Below are positions 13,534 through 21,051 of a stretch of 24,848 nucleotides of DNA, in pieces. This stretch comes from CAYUIS01 sp964444825 (lineage in GTDB: Bacteria; Chloroflexota; Anaerolineae; B4-G1): the NCBI GenBank assembly GCA_964444825.1, contig CAYUIS010000071.1, positions 1 through 24,848 of the forward strand, given 5' to 3'. The notes beneath the pieces were generated by a model. That model did no database searches, was not told the origin of the DNA, and was given only the letters and a program-made list of their open reading frames with translations. The translations under genes and the position numbers were made by a program. Numbering within the stretch: the first letter of the stretch is position 1; each line of letters opens with the position of its first letter.

Positions 13534-14300
13534 CCCGTCACCCCCATTTAGACCCGTCTGCCTTTGTTCTGGAGGGTGGCCCCGTCGGGGTCCTCCTCAT
13601 CCATGGCTTTACGGGCTCACCGCCAGAGATGCGCCGGATAGGGGAGTATCTCCACCAACGGGGCTTGACCGTGTCTGCGCCGCTTCTGCCGGGTCACGGG
13701 ACCAGCGTGGACGATATGAACCGCAGCAAGTGGACCGAGTGGACCGACTGTGTGGAGGGAGCGCTGGCCGAGCTGCGGGCTCGAAACGACACCGTCTTTG
13801 TCGGTGGTCTCTCGATGGGCTCTGTGCTCACCCTCTATCTGGCGGCGCGTCACTCCGATTTGCCTGGTGTTGTCCTATACTCCCCGGCAACGTGGGTTGC
13901 GGACCGCCGCCTCTACCTGGCCCCTGTCATTAAACACCTGATGCCAAAGCAGGCCAAGTCGCCCGACACCGATCTGACCGACCCTGAAGCGGACAGGTGG
14001 CTCTGGAGCTATGAAGACAATCCGACGGTTGCCGCGCACGAGTTCTTAAAGCTGCTGCGGTGGGTTCGGCGAGCGCTGCCCAAGGTGACCTGCCCCATAC
14101 TCATCATCCATAGCACCCTCGACCGGGCGATCGCCGCCAACAGCGCCCGTCTCACCTACGAGCGGGTTGGCTCACAAGACAAAGATCTGGTCACGCTTCA
14201 CAATTCCGGTCACTGTCTTACCGTGGATAGCGAGTGGGAGTCTGTCGCAGCCAAGACCCACGAGTTTATCCACGCCCATCTACCGGACCGTGACAGGTGA
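13530..14300 (+). CDS. Alpha/beta-hydrolase, Est30-like carboxylesterase
   Basis: This 256-residue enzyme has an alpha/beta-hydrolase fold with oxyanion-hole motif HGFTG (25-29), nucleophile elbow GLSMG (Ser95), acid Asp197 in HSTLDRAI and base His227 in NSGHCLT. The size, the early PLLPGHG segment and the small cap are like the thermostable carboxylesterase Est30 and monoacylglycerol-lipase relatives. It should be a cytoplasmic hydrolase of short or medium acyl esters. The natural substrate is unknown. The start is ATG 13530, directly after GGAGGAGGAG; an in-frame TTG 27 bases earlier would swallow the ribosome binding site. The Nudix gene follows after 24 bp, probably in one operon. Confidence 0.9.
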   Translation: MTRHPHLDPSAFVLEGGPVGVLLIHGFTGSPPEMRRIGEYLHQRGLTVSAPLLPGHGTSVDDMNRSKWTEWTDCVEGALAELRARNDTVFVGGLSMGSVLTLYLAARHSDLPGVVLYSPATWVADRRLYLAPVIKHLMPKQAKSPDTDLTDPEADRWLWSYEDNPTVAAHEFLKLLRWVRRALPKVTCPILIIHSTLDRAIAANSARLTYERVGSQDKDLVTLHNSGHCLTVDSEWESVAAKTHEFIHAHLPDRDR

Positions 14301-14324
14301 GGGCCTGAACCCAGGAACTGGCCG

Positions 14325-14993
14325 ATGGATCTATTCCAAGCGCTGCCCTCTCTTCGTCGCCACCCCCTGTTGAGTGGCGGGGCTGTGACCCTCGTAGGCG
14401 TCTCGACGATCCCTTGCGACAAGGAAGCGTGCTATTTCGAGATTGCCAAGCAAGAGTATTGGCAGCATCCCAAAGAGGGCAAAGACGACAGCGCCACAAG
14501 AGTCGGCGTTGCATGCATTGGTGGCAGGATAGAGCGGGGCGAGACCATGCTGGCCTGCCTGCGCCGAGAGGTCGAAGAGGAGCTTGGCGCGCGGGTCCAG
14601 CACGAGATGTCCCCCCAGACCTACCTGATCCACGATTGGCAGATCGTTGACGTGCTGCATATCGCGCCGGGCAAGAAGCGTCCCGCTCCACTGATGGTGA
14701 TCCTGGTCCCACCACGCCTGGGCGGCCCCGGTACGCCCGACCACCTAGCCATCGTCGCCTTTCGTTCTCGACTCCGAGTAACGCCCGCGCTCGGGGATCT
14801 CTATGGACTGCTGCGTGTCAGTCGCCATACCCTATCAGCGTTCTTTTCCCGAGACGCGTGGCCTCTGGAGGAGGCGCAGGCTCACCCTGGCCTGGCGTTC
14901 AACCTCAAGGATGCGTTGCCCTCTGGCACCATCCTGAACCCTGTTCTGAGCGCTCGCGCTTTTCAGCTCCTCGTTCGTGCTGGTTACGCCTGA
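14325..14993 (+). CDS. Nudix hydrolase family protein
   Basis: The 222-residue protein contains an intact Nudix box, G67-x5-E73-x7-R81-E-x-x-E85-E86-x-G88, embedded in the usual beta strands. That gives a Mg-dependent hydrolase of a nucleoside diphosphate linked to another moiety. About 110 residues after the box form an extra region (from about residue 110) that I do not recognise, so the protein is larger than simple MutT enzymes. Such extensions often define the substrate, which cannot be read here. The ribosome binding site is AGGA, nine bases before the ATG. It follows the esterase gene closely and is followed by a promoter for the pentapeptide-repeat genes. Confidence 0.85.
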   Translation: MDLFQALPSLRRHPLLSGGAVTLVGVSTIPCDKEACYFEIAKQEYWQHPKEGKDDSATRVGVACIGGRIERGETMLACLRREVEEELGARVQHEMSPQTYLIHDWQIVDVLHIAPGKKRPAPLMVILVPPRLGGPGTPDHLAIVAFRSRLRVTPALGDLYGLLRVSRHTLSAFFSRDAWPLEEAQAHPGLAFNLKDALPSGTILNPVLSARAFQLLVRAGYA

Positions 14994-15114
14994 GCGACGT
15001 TCCATCTCTGGCCTGTTCTAGCGCATGGTGTATAATCGTGCCTTCAGAAACCGATGGTGTCTCGGATGCCCCGTTGGGAAGATGGGGCAGGCGACGGCGG
15101 TGGCGCTGCGGACT

Positions 15115-15143
15115 TTGACTTCTGTAAGAGGTTGAGCTATACT
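15115..15143 (+). promoter_or_regulatory. promoter of the pentapeptide-repeat genes
   Basis: TTGACT (15115-15120), a 17-bp spacer and TATACT (15138-15143) make a strong sigma70-type promoter. The first pentapeptide-repeat gene starts at 15187, so the leader is about 37 nt. Confidence 0.7.
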
Positions 15144-15186
15144 GCGTGACGGACCCGGAAAAACATAGCAGAAACGTAGGGCAAGG

Positions 15187-15750
15187 ATGGATCAAGTGGA
15201 CGGACACGAGATTATTTCCCGTTACCAGTCTGGGGAACGTGACTTTTCCAGGACCGACCTGAGCGGGGTCGATCTGAGCGGGGTCGATCTGAGTGGAGCC
15301 TTTCTGTTCAGAGCCGATCTGCGGAGGGCCAACCTGAGCGGGGCCAACCTGAACAAGGTTAACCTGTTTGGGGCTGACCTGCGCGAGGCCGACTTGAGCG
15401 ACGCCAAGCTGAGCAAGGGAGCCAACCTGAGCGAGGCCGATCTGAGGATGGCCATTCTCAGTGGAGCCGATATGAGCGGGGCTGGGCTGCGCGAGACCGA
15501 CCTGACCGGGGCCCATCTGAACCGGGCGTTTTTGTTCAAGGCCTACCTTCGTGAGGCCGACCTTCGTGAGGCCGAATTGGGCGGGACGAACCTGAGCGAA
15601 GCCGACTTGAGCGGCGCAGATCTGCGGGGGGTCGATCTGAGTGCGGCCAACTTGAGCAGCGCCAACCTGCAGGGTGCCAAGTACAACAGCCGAACGATGT
15701 GGCCTGAGGGATTTCATCCATCCTTCATCGACATGGACCTTGTGGAGTAG
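15187..15750 (+). CDS. Pentapeptide-repeat protein (first of a pair)
   Basis: This 187-residue protein is almost wholly made of A(D/N)LxX pentapeptide repeats (about residues 18-165), which fold as a right-handed quadrilateral beta helix. The N-terminal 17 residues (VDGHEIISRYQSGERDF) form a short conserved lead-in, and the end GAKYNSRTMWPEGF is a usual C-terminal cap. The repeat register breaks once near KLSKGANLS, where one residue is inserted, making a small bulge. Some proteins of this fold (Qnr, MfpA) mimic DNA and bind gyrase; others have unknown roles, and nothing here proves a gyrase link. Two identical 15-bp units near 15265-15295 suggest recent repeat expansion. There is no signal peptide. 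Confidence 0.9.
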   Translation: MDQVDGHEIISRYQSGERDFSRTDLSGVDLSGVDLSGAFLFRADLRRANLSGANLNKVNLFGADLREADLSDAKLSKGANLSEADLRMAILSGADMSGAGLRETDLTGAHLNRAFLFKAYLREADLREAELGGTNLSEADLSGADLRGVDLSAANLSSANLQGAKYNSRTMWPEGFHPSFIDMDLVE

Positions 15751-15785
15751 ATGCGTCCTGCCTTCAAGGCAAGGGTGACGCAGCA

Positions 15786-16154
15786 TTGGGAAAGGTGAAG
15801 CGGGTGGACGCGCAGGAGCTTGTCTCTAGATATCAAGCAGGGGAGCGTGACTTTTCTGGGGCTTGCCTGCGAGGGATTGAGCTATCCGATGTAGATCTTC
15901 GGGGCGCCAACCTGAGTGGTGCAGATCTACATGGGACTAACCTCAGCGGAGCTGATCTGAGTGAGACTGACCTGAGTCATGCCGACCTGAGCGAGTCGAC
16001 GCTCAGCGAGGCTGATCTGTACGAGGCCAATCTATCGGAAGCCACCCTGGAGGGAGCCACCGTAGCGGTCTCACAGCTTTCTGAATCGGCTTCGCTCAGA
16101 AACGTGATCCTTCCCGATGGGTCCAAGGCTCGATCCACCCGCCGCCTGCGATAG
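15786..16154 (+). CDS. Pentapeptide-repeat protein (second of a pair)
   Basis: This 122-residue protein has the same lead-in as its neighbour (VDAQELVSRYQAGERDFSG) and then about 13-14 pentapeptide repeats, ending in VILPDGSKARSTRRLR with a basic tail. It is a shorter paralogue, and the two presumably arose by local duplication. It lies 35 bp after the first gene and should be cotranscribed. The start is uncertain: TTG 15786 is preceded by AAGGGTGA, while GTG 15795 aligns with the Met of the paralogue. Hetero-association of the two helices is conceivable. The function is unknown. Confidence 0.85.
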   Translation: MGKVKRVDAQELVSRYQAGERDFSGACLRGIELSDVDLRGANLSGADLHGTNLSGADLSETDLSHADLSESTLSEADLYEANLSEATLEGATVAVSQLSESASLRNVILPDGSKARSTRRLR

Positions 16155-16170
16155 CGTGACCTGCCCCGCC

Positions 16171-16186
16171 GCACGTGTGCACGTGC
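16171..16186. terminator. short palindrome between convergent genes
   Basis: GCACGT (16171-16176) pairs with ACGTGC (16181-16186) around GTGC. It sits between the ends of the second pentapeptide-repeat gene and the guanylate-kinase-like gene. There is no T run on either side, so a terminator role is only possible. Confidence 0.25.
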
Positions 16187-16800
16187 TACAGCTTGATCAC
16201 CCGTGGCTCGACACGGCAATGCTCCGCTCGAATGACGGCGATGACGTCATCTACTGCTTGGTCAAGCTCCCCGTCCCGGTTGACGATGACGTAATCAAAC
16301 TCGGGTAGCCGCTCCATCTCCTCGCGAGCGGTGACGAGACGCTCTTCCAGTTGCTCTGGCGAGTCGTATCCCCGCCTGCGCAGGCGGTGCTCCAATTCCT
16401 GTTCCGAGGAGGCGATGATGAACACCAGCACGGCCTGTGGTGCCAAACGCCGTACCGTCGTCGCTCCCTGGACGTCTACCCGCATGATGACGTCCTTGCC
16501 CGATGCCAGCGCCTCGCGTATCTGTTGCCTGGGGATACCCTTGTGCTGTCTGTACACAACAGCGTGTTCGAGCAGCTCTCCGTCCCGTTTCATGCGTAGG
16601 AACTCGTCTGTGCTGAGGAAAAAATACTCTCGGCCGTGCACCTCCCCAGGACGCGGGGCCCGGTCGGTGGCGGTGATGACAAAGTGTATGGGATACCCGC
16701 GTTCTTTCAGGCGCTGGATCAGACTGTCTTTGCCGACCCCGGATTGTCCAGAGATCACGACAAGTAGGGGATGGGTCGTGGGCTGGTATGGATCATCCAT
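16186..16800 (-). CDS. gmk: Guanylate kinase-like protein with altered GMP site
   Basis: The 204-residue protein aligns with guanylate kinases along its whole length: P-loop SGQSGVGKDS (17-26), RAPRPGEVHGREYFF in the GMP-binding region, VDVQGA in the core, and RLRRRG in the lid. Canonical enzymes phosphorylate GMP to GDP in the cytoplasm. Three usual spots differ: the P-loop reads GQSGVGKD rather than GPSGxGKS, the TTR motif is TDR, and the YYGT(S) motif that contacts GMP phosphate and guanine is HKGIP. So the fold is clear but GMP specificity is in doubt. It is not next to rpoZ or other usual neighbours and is divergent to the FmdB-type gene. The ribosome binding site is weak. Confidence 0.8.
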   Translation of the reverse strand: MDDPYQPTTHPLLVVISGQSGVGKDSLIQRLKERGYPIHFVITATDRAPRPGEVHGREYFFLSTDEFLRMKRDGELLEHAVVYRQHKGIPRQQIREALASGKDVIMRVDVQGATTVRRLAPQAVLVFIIASSEQELEHRLRRRGYDSPEQLEERLVTAREEMERLPEFDYVIVNRDGELDQAVDDVIAVIRAEHCRVEPRVIKL

Positions 16801-16813
16801 AATTCACGCTCAC

Positions 16814-16841
16814 TTGCTAGATAGGTGTTAATTGGTATACT
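16814..16841 (+). promoter_or_regulatory. promoter of the FmdB-type gene
   Basis: TTGCTA (16814-16819), a 16-bp spacer and TATACT (16836-16841) preceded by TGG (extended -10). An imperfect dyad GGTATAC/GGATACC (16834-16840 and 16849-16855) covers the -10 and the predicted start and could be an operator. The start codon lies at 16935, so the leader is about 85 nt. Confidence 0.5.
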
Positions 16842-16934
16842 GTACTAAGGATACCAGTCTGCGGATAGATGGCCGTATCTTTCGGTGTTTTGCCAAAGAA
16901 CTGATTTGCCGATCCGCTGTTGTTGGAGGATGAT

Positions 16935-17342
16935 GTGCCGATCTATGAGTACCGTTGTCACGATTGCCAGCGCCGAGTCTCGATCTTTTGGCGTACCTTC
17001 TCGGATGCCGAGGAAGGAAAAGAAAACCCGGTTTGCCCGCGTTGCGGCGGGGCTCGTCTCACTCGGCTGATGTCCCGTGTTCGTGTTGTACGATCCGAGG
17101 GGAGCCGCCTGGACGACATGGGCGATCTTGGCGATTTGCCCGATTTTGACGAGAACGACCCCAAGAGCCTGGGACGTTGGATGCGCAAGATGAGCTCTGA
17201 GGCCGGCGAGGAGCTTGGGCCAGAGTTCGATGAAGTGGTCGGACGTCTGGAATCTGGCGAGAGCCCCGAACAGATCGAAGAGTCCATGCCAGAGCTGGCC
17301 GGTGAGGCAGGTGGCGGCTTTGGGGATGGGATGGATTTCTGA
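16935..17342 (+). CDS. FmdB-type zinc-ribbon protein
   Basis: The 135-residue protein opens with the hallmark (M)PIYEYRC and a zinc ribbon made by C8, C11, C34 and C37. A long acidic region rich in Asp and Glu follows, and the end is glycine-rich and acidic (GGGFGDGMDF). The FmdB_N family is named after a putative regulator of formamidase/amidase genes, but its biochemical role is not established. The start is GTG 16935, with GGAGG six bases upstream; an in-frame ATG at 16920 would place five extra residues before the conserved PIYEY. Its stop lies 6 bp from the convergent tmk stop, with no room for a terminator between them. Confidence 0.85.
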   Translation: MPIYEYRCHDCQRRVSIFWRTFSDAEEGKENPVCPRCGGARLTRLMSRVRVVRSEGSRLDDMGDLGDLPDFDENDPKSLGRWMRKMSSEAGEELGPEFDEVVGRLESGESPEQIEESMPELAGEAGGGFGDGMDF

Positions 17343-17348
17343 TATTCG

Positions 17349-17969
17349 TCACCTGGCATCCAGCCTTGTCTGCACCGCGGCTCTGATCTCGCTTTCTATC
17401 TCCTCGATCGGGCGGGCCGCGTCGATCACGACCCAGCGGGATGGGTCCTGTGCGATCAGATTCAGGTAGCCAGCCCGTGCCCGTTGGTGGAACTCGAGGG
17501 CCTCGGCGTCAAGGCGATTCCATTCTTCACCGCCCGACTGGCGGCGCGACAGACCTTCCTGCGCTGGGACGTCGAGGTAGAGCGTCAGGTCGGGCGCGAG
17601 ACCGCCGGTGGCAAAGGTGGTGATCATCTCTAGTATGTCCAGATCGAGGCAGCGTCCGTATCCCTGGTAGGCCAGAGTACTATCGGCGTAGCGGTCGCTG
17701 ATGACGATCTTGCCAGCCGACAGGGCAGGCCGGACGAACTGGGCCACGTTTTGGGCGCGCGAGGCCGAGTAGAGCAGAATCTCGGTTCGGGCATCCATCT
17801 CGTCGTTGTCCGGGTCGTGTAGAACGTGGCGGATCTGGTTGCCGATGTCGGTGCCGCCTGGTTCGCGGGTCAGCATGACCTCGTATCCCCGTTCACGCAG
17901 CCAGTCCGCCAGCAACCGGATCTGGGTGGTCTTCCCACTGCCGTCGGGGCCTTCAAAGGTGATGAACAC
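17349..17969 (-). CDS. tmk: Thymidylate kinase
   Basis: This 206-residue enzyme phosphorylates dTMP to dTDP. It shows the P-loop FEGPDGSGKTT (5-15), the REPGGT motif, the DRYADST stretch that binds dTMP, and a lid with SRRQSGGEEWNR. Length and motifs are standard. The start is GTG at 17969, read as Met, with GAGAGGA upstream inside the end of the R3H ATPase gene; the gap to that gene is only 6 bp. It is the last gene of the long minus-strand run that begins with the MocR gene and pdxS, so its expression is probably tied to that operon. In many bacteria tmk sits next to holB instead, which is not present here. Confidence 0.95.
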   Translation of the reverse strand: MFITFEGPDGSGKTTQIRLLADWLRERGYEVMLTREPGGTDIGNQIRHVLHDPDNDEMDARTEILLYSASRAQNVAQFVRPALSAGKIVISDRYADSTLAYQGYGRCLDLDILEMITTFATGGLAPDLTLYLDVPAQEGLSRRQSGGEEWNRLDAEALEFHQRARAGYLNLIAQDPSRWVVIDAARPIEEIESEIRAAVQTRLDAR

Positions 17970-17975
17970 GAACGG

Positions 17976-19529
17976 TTATTCCTCTCGATAGATGCACACT
18001 CGGCGGTGGGGCTCATTGCCCCTGGATTCTGAGATCAAGTCGGCGTCGCGTGCCATTTCGTGCTGGCGTCGGCGGATGTAGGCGTTGCGCGGGGAGAGCG
18101 TCACCTCTGGCAAACCGCCCATCACCTGCCGGATCGCTTCCTCCGCTTCCTGCAGCCCCTCGCGCAACGGATCGCCTGATCCACTCTCCAGATCAAAGAT
18201 ATCGCGTAGAGAAGCCTCCATTTGGGAGACCGTATTGGCCCGGAGGACGTATATGGATAGTCCTCGTTTTTCAGCATCGGCGATTATGCGTGGTCGTTTG
18301 CGGTAAAACCCCTTGGTCGTGATCAACACCTCGGCCTGGCCCACGTCTTTGGCCATGTAGACCGGCACACGCATACGGCGGGCGGCCTGTTCCAGTCGAT
18401 TGCGAGACACGCCATAGGGCAAAACCCGCACAGGTTCCTTTGCCGCACGTATTTCTCGCACGATGGGACCTGGGCTTTGAGGCGCAGCGCCAGAGCGCCC
18501 GCTCTCCCGCTCTGTGAGAGAGTGGGGGGTGGCCTGTTCCGTGTGGATTTCTCCGTCGTCGTCTCGATAGCGCAGCTCTGCCTGTAGGGGATAACCCCGA
18601 AGCAAGCCATCGACGGCCTCTGCCAAGCTGTGGTGGATGAGGAGCCGCTGTCGATCCTGCATCTCGATCAGCACGTCAAAGGTCGGAGGTGCGCGCCGCT
18701 CCAGGATCGTCTTTTGGGTTCCCCGACGGCGCGCTTCCTCGTCAGAAAGAGTCACGCTCTCAACCCCCCCCACCAGGTCGGATAGGGTGGGGTTGAGCAG
18801 CAGGTTGTCCAGCGTGTTGCCGTGCGCGGTGGCGATCAGTTGCACCCCACGCTCAGCGATGGTGCGCGCCGCCTCTGCCTCCAGTTCCCGCCCAATCTCA
18901 TCGATGATGATGACCTCGGGATTGTGGTTTTCCACCGCCTCGATCATCACCTCGTGCTGGAGGGATGGCATTCCCACCTGCATACGACGGGCGCGCCCGA
19001 CGGCAGGGTGGGGGATATCGCCGTCCCCGCCGATCTCGTTGGAGGTGTCTACGATGATGACGCGCTTCTGCTCAGCCAGGACCCGAGCCGCCTCACGCAG
19101 TATCGTCGTTTTGCCCACACCAGGCCGTCCTAACAACAGGATGCTCTTTCCACTCTCAATGGTTTCCTGGATGATGGCGATAGTGCCACGGACGGCGCGT
19201 CCCACCCGACTGGTGATGCCCACGATGTCCCCTGTCCGGTTGCGGATAGCGGCAATGCGGTGCAGGGTGCGCGCGATACCGGCCCGGTTGTCGGCATCAA
19301 ACTCCCCTATGCGTGCAACCACGTACTGGACCTCTTCTCGGGTGACCTCGGTATCTCGCAGCACGATCTCTCGATCGGTGTAGCGGGCCGTGGGTACTCG
19401 CCCCAGGTCGAGGATCACCTCCAGCAATTCGTCCCGCCGGCCGACGCGTTGGAGAGCAGCGGTGATATCCTCCGGCAGGACGGATAGTATGGCGTCCAGG
19501 TTGTCGGTGATGTGATTAAGATAGTTCAT
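17976..19529 (-). CDS. AAA-type ATPase with C-terminal R3H domain (Ycf45-like)
   Basis: The 517-residue protein has a SpoIIIAA/Ycf45-like ATPase core with Walker A GRPGVGKT (134-141), the DTSNEIGGDGDIPHPAVG stretch (161-178), Walker B VIIIDEIG (206-213) and the sensor-like TAHGNTLDNLL. A charged linker (about 345-370) follows, then a domain with YRKRPRIIADAEKRGL, and a C-terminal R3H domain (about 475-517, RNAYIRRRQHEMA...SRGNEPHRRV) that binds single-stranded nucleic acid. Relatives are common in Cyanobacteria and Chloroflexota, but the cellular role is not settled. The start is ATG 19529, overlapping the end of pdxT by 14 bp; an upstream in-frame ATG would extend 54 bp into pdxT. Confidence 0.88.
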   Translation of the reverse strand: MNYLNHITDNLDAILSVLPEDITAALQRVGRRDELLEVILDLGRVPTARYTDREIVLRDTEVTREEVQYVVARIGEFDADNRAGIARTLHRIAAIRNRTGDIVGITSRVGRAVRGTIAIIQETIESGKSILLLGRPGVGKTTILREAARVLAEQKRVIIVDTSNEIGGDGDIPHPAVGRARRMQVGMPSLQHEVMIEAVENHNPEVIIIDEIGRELEAEAARTIAERGVQLIATAHGNTLDNLLLNPTLSDLVGGVESVTLSDEEARRRGTQKTILERRAPPTFDVLIEMQDRQRLLIHHSLAEAVDGLLRGYPLQAELRYRDDDGEIHTEQATPHSLTERESGRSGAAPQSPGPIVREIRAAKEPVRVLPYGVSRNRLEQAARRMRVPVYMAKDVGQAEVLITTKGFYRKRPRIIADAEKRGLSIYVLRANTVSQMEASLRDIFDLESGSGDPLREGLQEAEEAIRQVMGGLPEVTLSPRNAYIRRRQHEMARDADLISESRGNEPHRRVCIYREE

Positions 19530-20118
19530 ATGTTTTTTCTTGTACCGTGGCCTCCTCAAGAAAATAGCGGTGGAAACGGTCATCCTCCGTGAGTTCGGGG
19601 TGGAAGGCTGTCACCAGCAGGTTCCCCTGCTGGGCGGCCACTATGGTCCCATCGTCCAACTGGGCCAGGACCTCCACATCTTTGCCCACGCGCAAGATAA
19701 GCGGGGCGCGAATAAACACGGTGTGAAAGGGCGTTCTTCCCAAGGCAGGTATGTCCAGGTCGGCCTCAAAGCTATCGACCTGGCGGCCAAAGGCATTACG
19801 ACGGACGGCGATATCCATCAGTCCCAACGTCGGTTGGCCCGGCACGCCGTCCGCTACTTCTTTGGCCATGAGGATCATCCCTGCGCAGGTACCCCAGACG
19901 GGTTGCCCCGAGTGTGCAAAGGCGCGTACCGGCTCCAGGAGCCCCCACCGCTCGGCCACCTGGCCGATGGTGGTGGATTCTCCGCCAGGGATGATCAATC
20001 CGCTCAGGTCCTTCAGGTGGTCAGGTAGCCGCACCTCGACCGGTTCCACACCGAGGTGCGCCAGGACCTTCTCATGTTCGACAAATGCTCCCTGTACAGC
20101 CAAAACACCGATCCTCAT
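19516..20118 (-). CDS. pdxT: Pyridoxal 5'-phosphate synthase glutaminase subunit PdxT
   Basis: This 200-residue class I glutaminase supplies ammonia to PdxS for one-step synthesis of pyridoxal 5'-phosphate from glutamine, ribose 5-phosphate and glyceraldehyde 3-phosphate. The triad is Cys78 (WGTCAG), His173 and Glu175 (FHPEL), and the GGEST motif (45-49) is present. It is separated from pdxS by two genes (GNAT and DDAH-like), which is unusual since pdxS and pdxT are normally adjacent. AGGA lies eight bases before the ATG. It overlaps the following R3H ATPase gene by 14 bp. Confidence 0.96.
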   Translation of the reverse strand: MRIGVLAVQGAFVEHEKVLAHLGVEPVEVRLPDHLKDLSGLIIPGGESTTIGQVAERWGLLEPVRAFAHSGQPVWGTCAGMILMAKEVADGVPGQPTLGLMDIAVRRNAFGRQVDSFEADLDIPALGRTPFHTVFIRAPLILRVGKDVEVLAQLDDGTIVAAQQGNLLVTAFHPELTEDDRFHRYFLEEATVQEKTYELS

Positions 20119-20192
20119 AACTCGTTCCTGACGATAAGCAAGTCGATCTCATCCACTACACGTTGCTCGTCGTATGCATCGTCAATAGTCAC
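20115..20192 (-). CDS. possible 25-residue ORF bridging the DDAH-like and pdxT genes
   Basis: A frame starting with GTG at 20192 overlaps the end of the DDAH-like gene and ends with TGA overlapping the pdxT start (ATGA). The peptide is acidic, MTIDDAYDEQ then RVVDEIDLLIVRNEL, with protein-like composition. No good ribosome binding site precedes it. It could couple translation through an otherwise 63-bp gap, or it could be chance. Confidence 0.25.
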   Translation of the reverse strand: MTIDDAYDEQRVVDEIDLLIVRNEL

Positions 20193-21051
20193 GCAGAATG
20201 GGCCGGGTCAAGCACGTGGGACCCCCTTCGGCTTTATGGGAGATTTCGTTTCCCCGGTAGGTCATGACCTCGCATCCGGCTTGTTCCAGCCGCTGTTGGG
20301 TGACTGGATTGCCTTCCAGCATCACGCATTTCCCAGGAGACAGAGCCAGCACATTGGCTCCCATTGTCCCAAACTCGTCCGGAGGCACCTCTATGACTCG
20401 AAAGCCCCGCTCCTGAAGACATCGCCAGAAGGGCACGGAGAGCAGGGGCGGATAGACCACGGCCAGTCGGTCATCCACGATGCTGATCAATGAGAGCAAG
20501 TGCAGGCAGGCTTCGGGACCGGTGTGGTACGGTAGCTGGACCGGGATAGTGGTGACCCCCATCCCTGAAAGAGCTTGTTCTAGCTGACCTAGTCCCTCAG
20601 CGTTGGTACGAAAGCCCAGGCCCACTGCCAAGGTATCGTGATCCAGCCACAATAGATCCCCCCCCTCGGCTCGAGCCTGACCGTGCAAGGTGTAGTGCAC
20701 GGGTATGCCCAATGCCTCGAACCGGCGGGCCATGGCCTGTTCTTCTCCCTGGCGCAGGCGTTTGCCCATGCTCAGGATGATGGCTCCCTGATCGGTTATC
20801 AGGGCTGGGTCGAAGACGTAGACGGCGTCAGCGCGATCGGGCTGAGCTTCATCGTGGTAGATTACGTCGGCCCCGGCCTGGCGCAGGAGGGCTACCAGTC
20901 CATCGTGTTCCTGCTGGGCGATCGCCAGATCAGGCTGGGCGGTGTAGTGCCACTTGGCTGGGTTATCCACAGCAAAGGTCTCGTCAGGACGTTTGACGAG
21001 CACTCTGCGCAGTGGGGCGATCATGCTCTGGCTACCGTAATCTCTGGTCAA
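20182..21051 (-). CDS. DDAH/arginine deiminase-superfamily amidinohydrolase
   Basis: The 289-residue protein belongs to the guanidino-group-modifying enzymes of the pentein fold. Signs are the EGGD motif (129-132), the catalytic His184 in EACLHLLSLIS, and the C-terminal nucleophile Cys280 in EGGPTCLTRP. The opening YGSQSMIAPLRRVLVKRP is typical of dimethylarginine dimethylaminohydrolase-like proteins. It should hydrolyse an arginine-like guanidine; citrulline production from arginine or methylarginine is the family reaction, but the substrate is not proven. The start is TTG 21051, because the conserved YGSQSM begins before the first ATG (21024). The TTG overlaps the GNAT stop codon. Its place between pdxS and pdxT suggests a shared transcript. 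Confidence 0.85.
   Translation of the reverse strand: MTRDYGSQSMIAPLRRVLVKRPDETFAVDNPAKWHYTAQPDLAIAQQEHDGLVALLRQAGADVIYHDEAQPDRADAVYVFDPALITDQGAIILSMGKRLRQGEEQAMARRFEALGIPVHYTLHGQARAEGGDLLWLDHDTLAVGLGFRTNAEGLGQLEQALSGMGVTTIPVQLPYHTGPEACLHLLSLISIVDDRLAVVYPPLLSVPFWRCLQERGFRVIEVPPDEFGTMGANVLALSPGKCVMLEGNPVTQQRLEQAGCEVMTYRGNEISHKAEGGPTCLTRPILRDY

Noticed and set aside
15031..15149. TATAAT at 15031-15036 and a 31-codon frame from 15054
   Set aside because: No -35 is found at proper spacing, the short frame has no ribosome binding site, and it runs through the better promoter of the pentapeptide-repeat gene.
14905..15786. 293-codon minus-strand frame with regular AQVG-like repeats
   Set aside because: The periodicity is the complement of the pentapeptide repeats on the plus strand, which have a promoter, ribosome binding site and family cap motif.
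18637..19383. 248-codon plus-strand frame rich in Arg and Ser
   Set aside because: It is antisense to the R3H ATPase Walker motifs and has a composition typical of antisense reading of GC-rich genes.
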